Source: Roseivivax jejudonensis
Lineage (GTDB): Bacteria; Pseudomonadota; Alphaproteobacteria; Rhodobacterales; Rhodobacteraceae
Direction: 5' to 3'
Assembly: GCF_900172265.1 (NCBI RefSeq)
Contig: NZ_FWFK01000008.1
Coordinates: 62,001-126,000, forward strand
Length of the DNA stretch: 64,000 bases
Both the position numbers and the translations under genes were made by a program. The notes under the pieces were generated by a model that saw nothing but the letters and a program-made list of their open reading frames with translations, searched no databases and was not told the DNA's origin. Below, in pieces: positions 61,419-64,000 of the stretch. Position 1 is the first letter of the stretch. Every line of letters starts with the position of its first letter.

Positions 61419-62606
61419 TCAGGCAAGTTTCACCACCTTTCCGGTGCCTTTGCCTGTTACGTGGTCCGCCCACCGCTCCAGTAGGGCGTGCCGCTGCTCC
61501 AGGAAGTCCGTTCGCCGATAAGCGCGCTCGACCGCGCTGCCGGTCGTATGCGCCATCACGGTCTCCGCGACCTCGTGCGGTGCGTCGGTCGTCTCGGACA
61601 GCCAGGTGCGCAAACTACTGCGGAAGCCGTGCGGCCTCTCAGGCAATTCGCGGCGCTCCATAAGACGGGACATGGTTGCGTCCGAGATGACGCCTTTCCG
61701 CGCGCTCGGGAAGAGGTACCCGTCTCGCGAATGCGGTTTTGCCAACTCGATAACGGCCAGAACTTCAGTGGACAGCGGCACGCGGAAGTCGCCAGTCTTG
61801 CCCTCGCGGCCCTTCATCAGTTCCGCCGGTATCGTCCAAACGCTACCGTCTATCTGGTCGAGGCTGAGAAAGCGGATTGGCTTTGACCTGGCGCCGGTCA
61901 GTATCAGCAGGCGAAGCGCCAAGTGCGTGACGGTCGGCTCGTTCAGGGTCTCGTAGAACGCAGGCACCTCGCGCCAGTCCATCGACGCGATGTTCTGCGG
62001 CTTGTGCCGGCTCTTGCCAAGAAGCGCTTTGGCTTTTTCGGTAGCCTGCAGATCCACGTCGAGCCCGAGCGCGGCGGCGTGTTTCATCACAATGCTCAGC
62101 CGGTTCATGGCTTTTCGGGCCGTGTCAGCCTTGCTGTGCCAGATAGGCGACAAAGCAGACTTGATGTCCTGCTGGCTGATTTCTTCGACAGGAACCCGAG
62201 CGAGCTTCGGCAGGACGTGAAGCTCAAGCGGGGAGAACCAACGACCGGCTTTACCGTCCCCACGCAGTTCCGCCTTGCGCGCCTCAAATGCATCGGTCGC
62301 CACAGTGCGGAGTGTGTTGTCGGATCGGGCGGCCTCTCGTTTCAGACGGTCTCGCTCCTTGATCGGATCTTTCCCCTCGCGAGCAATCGCCCGCCAGCGC
62401 TCAGCTTCCAGCCGCGCTTCCTTGAGCGAGACGTCGGACAGCCGGCCGAGGCCCATCTCGCGGCGCCGGCCGTGGACGGTGACACGCAGGAACCACTGTG
62501 CGCCGCCATCATCACGCTTGTGCAACCAGAGGCCGCCGCCATCGGCATGCTTGCCTGGCCCAGCGTTCTTTACTTCTGCAGCTGAGAGCCTGTGCAGCGC
62601 GCGCAC
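61419..62606 (-). CDS. int: P4-type tyrosine integrase
   Basis: Site-specific recombinase of 395 residues for the tRNA-Thr site. N-terminal arm-binding DUF4102 domain (DGGGLWLHKRDDGGAQWFLR, MGLGRLSDVSLKEAR), SAM-like core-binding region near 110-210, then catalytic domain: TGARSKPIRFL (first Arg, the usual Glu replaced by Pro), HGFRSSLRTW (HxxR), MAHTTGSAVERAYRR (final His region and Tyr). Start MRALHRLSAAEVKNAG. It reads away from the right att core, 144 bases away. Confidence 0.94.
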   Translation of the reverse strand: MRALHRLSAAEVKNAGPGKHADGGGLWLHKRDDGGAQWFLRVTVHGRRREMGLGRLSDVSLKEARLEAERWRAIAREGKDPIKERDRLKREAARSDNTLRTVATDAFEARKAELRGDGKAGRWFSPLELHVLPKLARVPVEEISQQDIKSALSPIWHSKADTARKAMNRLSIVMKHAAALGLDVDLQATEKAKALLGKSRHKPQNIASMDWREVPAFYETLNEPTVTHLALRLLILTGARSKPIRFLSLDQIDGSVWTIPAELMKGREGKTGDFRVPLSTEVLAVIELAKPHSRDGYLFPSARKGVISDATMSRLMERRELPERPHGFRSSLRTWLSETTDAPHEVAETVMAHTTGSAVERAYRRTDFLEQRHALLERWADHVTGKGTGKVVKLA

Positions 62607-62749
62607 GTTCCGCCCACCCTTCTATCCACCCCAACATGTGCCACATCATGACACGGATTGAGGCCGAACGAAAGGGGTACACGCTGCGGTATCAGGATGT
62701 TGCGAGAAGCGCGAGATTGGGTGAGGCTACACGATATTGATGTTCAATG

Positions 62750-62765
62750 CCCTCTGCCGGCACCA
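62750..62765 (+). repeat. right attachment repeat (attR core)
   Basis: CCCTCTGCCGGCACCA, identical to the tRNA-Thr 3' end at 44266-44281. No tRNA is formed here; the preceding bases (GTTCAATG) are a partial copy of the T-arm. Confidence 0.92.
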
Positions 62766-63270
62766 CCAATCCAGATCAAGTTTCGGTTCATAGTGAACCT
62801 CCGAGGTCCATTCTGGATCGCACGTGCGTGGCTCCGCGCTGCCAGCGTCGCTCTGCGCCAGACAAGGGTTCCGTGCGCCGGATCCTGCAGACGTCGCTTT
62901 GGCGCCCCGGCGTGCCGCCACTGCGTCGATATCCAAGCGCCGCCCTCGTCCGCAGTCGCAAGAATGACGGCATTGCTTTCGGATGCACCGGGGCGACTTC
63001 GAAGTCGTTTCGGTCGTCAGGCAAGGATACAGGACCACCGTCACCACGCCCTCCTGGTCGCTCCGACATTCAGCCTGGCACGACGATCGTCGCGAAGGAG
63101 GTATTCGGCCGGCTCTCACCCAGCGCGACCGAACAGGCGCATACGGGCTCCCGGCGTTTCGGCTCGGCGCGTGGCAACCACCCTTTCATTGAATGCTTGG
63201 AAACATTCTGCCCGTTTGGCTGTTCACGCTTTCGGGGAGGCAAGTGGCACCTTGCGAGAGGGAGGTCCCG
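62766..63270. other. flank beyond attR with element-like remnants
   Basis: No intact gene is seen. A block at 62933-62989 repeats 44451-44509 from inside the element. Several overlapping frames here look random. Confidence 0.5.
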
Positions 63271-63483
63271 ATGACGGCGGCAGAGTCGGAGACGGTGCAG
63301 GCAATTCGCGAGCTGATCGCCTCGAGGATACGGACGGCCGAAGCGGTGTCCGCGTTCATGTACGCTCCTCATCCGCACCTCAAAGGGCGCCGGCCGCATG
63401 ATATTCTCGCGTGTGCCGATCACTTCGAACTCATGGAACTCACATCTTGCGTGCTTTCGATGAGCAAAACGCGCTCGGCATAG
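63271..63483 (+). CDS. MbcA/ParS/Xre toxin-binding domain-like antitoxin fragment
   Basis: 70 residues from ATG at 63271 after GAGGGAGG. Core IRELIASRIRTAEAVSAFMY then APHPHLKGRRPHDILACADH resembles the C-terminal DUF2384 toxin-binding domain (W-x-x-x-P-x-P-x-L-x-G-x-x-P-x-D-x-L). The helix-turn-helix half is missing. No RES-domain toxin is seen in the remaining 500 bases. Tentative. Confidence 0.45.
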   Translation: MTAAESETVQAIRELIASRIRTAEAVSAFMYAPHPHLKGRRPHDILACADHFELMELTSCVLSMSKTRSA

Positions 63484-63770
63484 AGCGCGGTGTTCTCCCT
63501 GCGGGCCTTGTCGGATGCCTTGGGCGCCCGCTTGGCGCAGGACGCGGGCCCGGCGGCCGTGCCGTAGCACTGTGCACACTCGCCCGAAGGCTCACGCTGC
63601 AAAATGGCGCGGGACGCCGAGGGCGACCTGGTCTGGTCTCACAGACGTCGAGGCTGGTCAGCCAACGCGAGGCGATACGACAGGGTGGCTGCGTCGAGAG
63701 GCCAAGTCCTGATTTTGGGGAACCGATATCGCTCACGTTGGTTATGTTCCAACATGGTATGAGATGTGAG

Positions 63771-63920
63771 ATGTCCCGAGCCCCTCAACGCTTCGACAAC
63801 CAGTCACGGAACCCACCAGCGCGACCGTCACCGCAAAAATTGGATGGCGTAGGGTGGGGCCACATTTGGGCAGTTCTCGGAGTGATGGTCGTCGGCGCGA
63901 TCCTCTTTGGATATCAGTAG
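63771..63920 (+). CDS. 49-residue single-helix membrane protein (repeated family)
   Basis: MSRAPQRFDNQSRNPPARPS, then a helix VGWGHIWAVLGVMVVGAILF and the end GYQ. Same length and plan as 50694-50843 inside the element, with a conserved start (MSxAPQ), VGWG-x-IW and GYQ end. Its place outside attR implies a second related element once sat here. Confidence 0.65.
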   Translation: MSRAPQRFDNQSRNPPARPSPQKLDGVGWGHIWAVLGVMVVGAILFGYQ

Positions 63921-64000
63921 GATACCGCTGAACCAGAGGAGGAAGCGCGTCGCGAAAGATCCGCAGGTTGCCGCGACCGTCGCCTGCGGCTGACGTATCA

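Larger units (their letters stand above)
44282..62749. mobile_element. tRNA-Thr integrative element (phage satellite or reduced prophage)
   Basis: DNA between the two att cores. It carries integrase, AlpA-type regulators, a replication block, DUF5681 and two ejection-like proteins, XRE switches and toxin-antitoxin-like pairs. No portal, large terminase, capsid, tail or lysis gene is recognisable. The gene density and many ATGA overlaps on the minus strand at 56.1-61.4 kb suggest a functional operon; the left half is looser and holds gene fragments. Confidence 0.85.

Noticed and set aside
62740-62775. A second tRNA-Thr gene at the right att site
   Set aside because: Only the 3' 16 bases plus part of the T-arm are present; no acceptor 5' strand, D-arm or anticodon arm.
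62727-63401. Overlapping open frames just beyond attR
   Set aside because: None has a ribosome-binding site or protein-like composition; treated as decayed element DNA.

Overview
The window is GC-rich, densely coded bacterial DNA, most likely from a marine or soil alphaproteobacterium of the Rhodobacterales type. The family styles of the proteins, the fused MrpAB subunit of the Mrp antiporter and a phage element in a tRNA-Thr gene all fit; this placement is inference, since there is no rRNA or other strong marker. Conserved chromosomal functions alternate with mobile DNA.

Layout. (1) 1-14.2 kb: a mostly minus-strand cluster led by a divergent LysR regulator: degenerate glutaredoxin/AhpD-like protein, glutathione S-transferase, DoxX membrane protein, patatin-like lipoprotein, RND adaptor with extra membrane segments, RND pump, then (after a hairpin) a second patatin, a GntP-type permease and an MscS-type channel cut by the window edge. 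(2) 14.5-16.2 kb: an ISL3-type insertion sequence with a frameshifted transposase. (3) 16.2-21.8 kb: a second RND pump and adaptor, divergent from a TetR regulator across a 42-bp palindromic operator, plus a hot-dog thioesterase. (4) 21.8-23.1 kb: a decayed IS3-family element that still carries a classic GGGAAAC slippery site. (5) 23.4-28.3 kb: two acetyltransferase genes, a LysR regulator and a zinc-ribbon transposase-like gene with an in-frame stop, bracketed by inverted copies of a hairpin-plus-motif element. (6) 28.3-35.8 kb: a small XRE gene, then a Tn7-like transposition module: TniQ divergent from an overlapping TnsA-TnsB-TnsC operon, with a 700-bp repeat-rich gap between them and 21-bp tandem repeats past the operon terminator. 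No Cas genes or CRISPR arrays are present. (7) 36.2-42.3 kb: a complete Mrp-type sodium/proton antiporter operon (A/B fused, C, D, E, F, G). (8) 42.3-44.1 kb: gamma-glutamyltransferase, then tRNA-Thr(TGT).

(9) 44.27-62.77 kb: an 18.5-kb integrative element between 16-bp direct repeats of the tRNA-Thr 3' end. It has a P4-type integrase beside the right repeat, two AlpA-type regulators, a replication module (primase-polymerase domain protein, Topo VI A/Toprim-like protein, two tandem PC4-like ssDNA-binding proteins), a DUF5681 protein, two P22-type DNA-ejection-like proteins, a divergent XRE switch with paired operators, a Panacea-type and a HicAB-like toxin-antitoxin pair, and a dCache-HAMP protein with no output domain. 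No portal, large terminase, capsid or tail genes are visible, so it looks like a phage satellite or a heavily reduced podovirus-like prophage. (10) 62.8-64 kb: flanking DNA that shares two separate sequences with the element (a 49-aa membrane protein and a 57-bp block), as expected if a related element once sat in tandem at the same site.

How the genes work together (inference): the two RND systems, GST, DoxX and patatins suggest export and detoxification of membrane-active or electrophilic compounds; Mrp supplies sodium/pH homeostasis; the rest is three generations of mobile DNA, of which the Tn7-like module and the tRNA-Thr element look the most intact.
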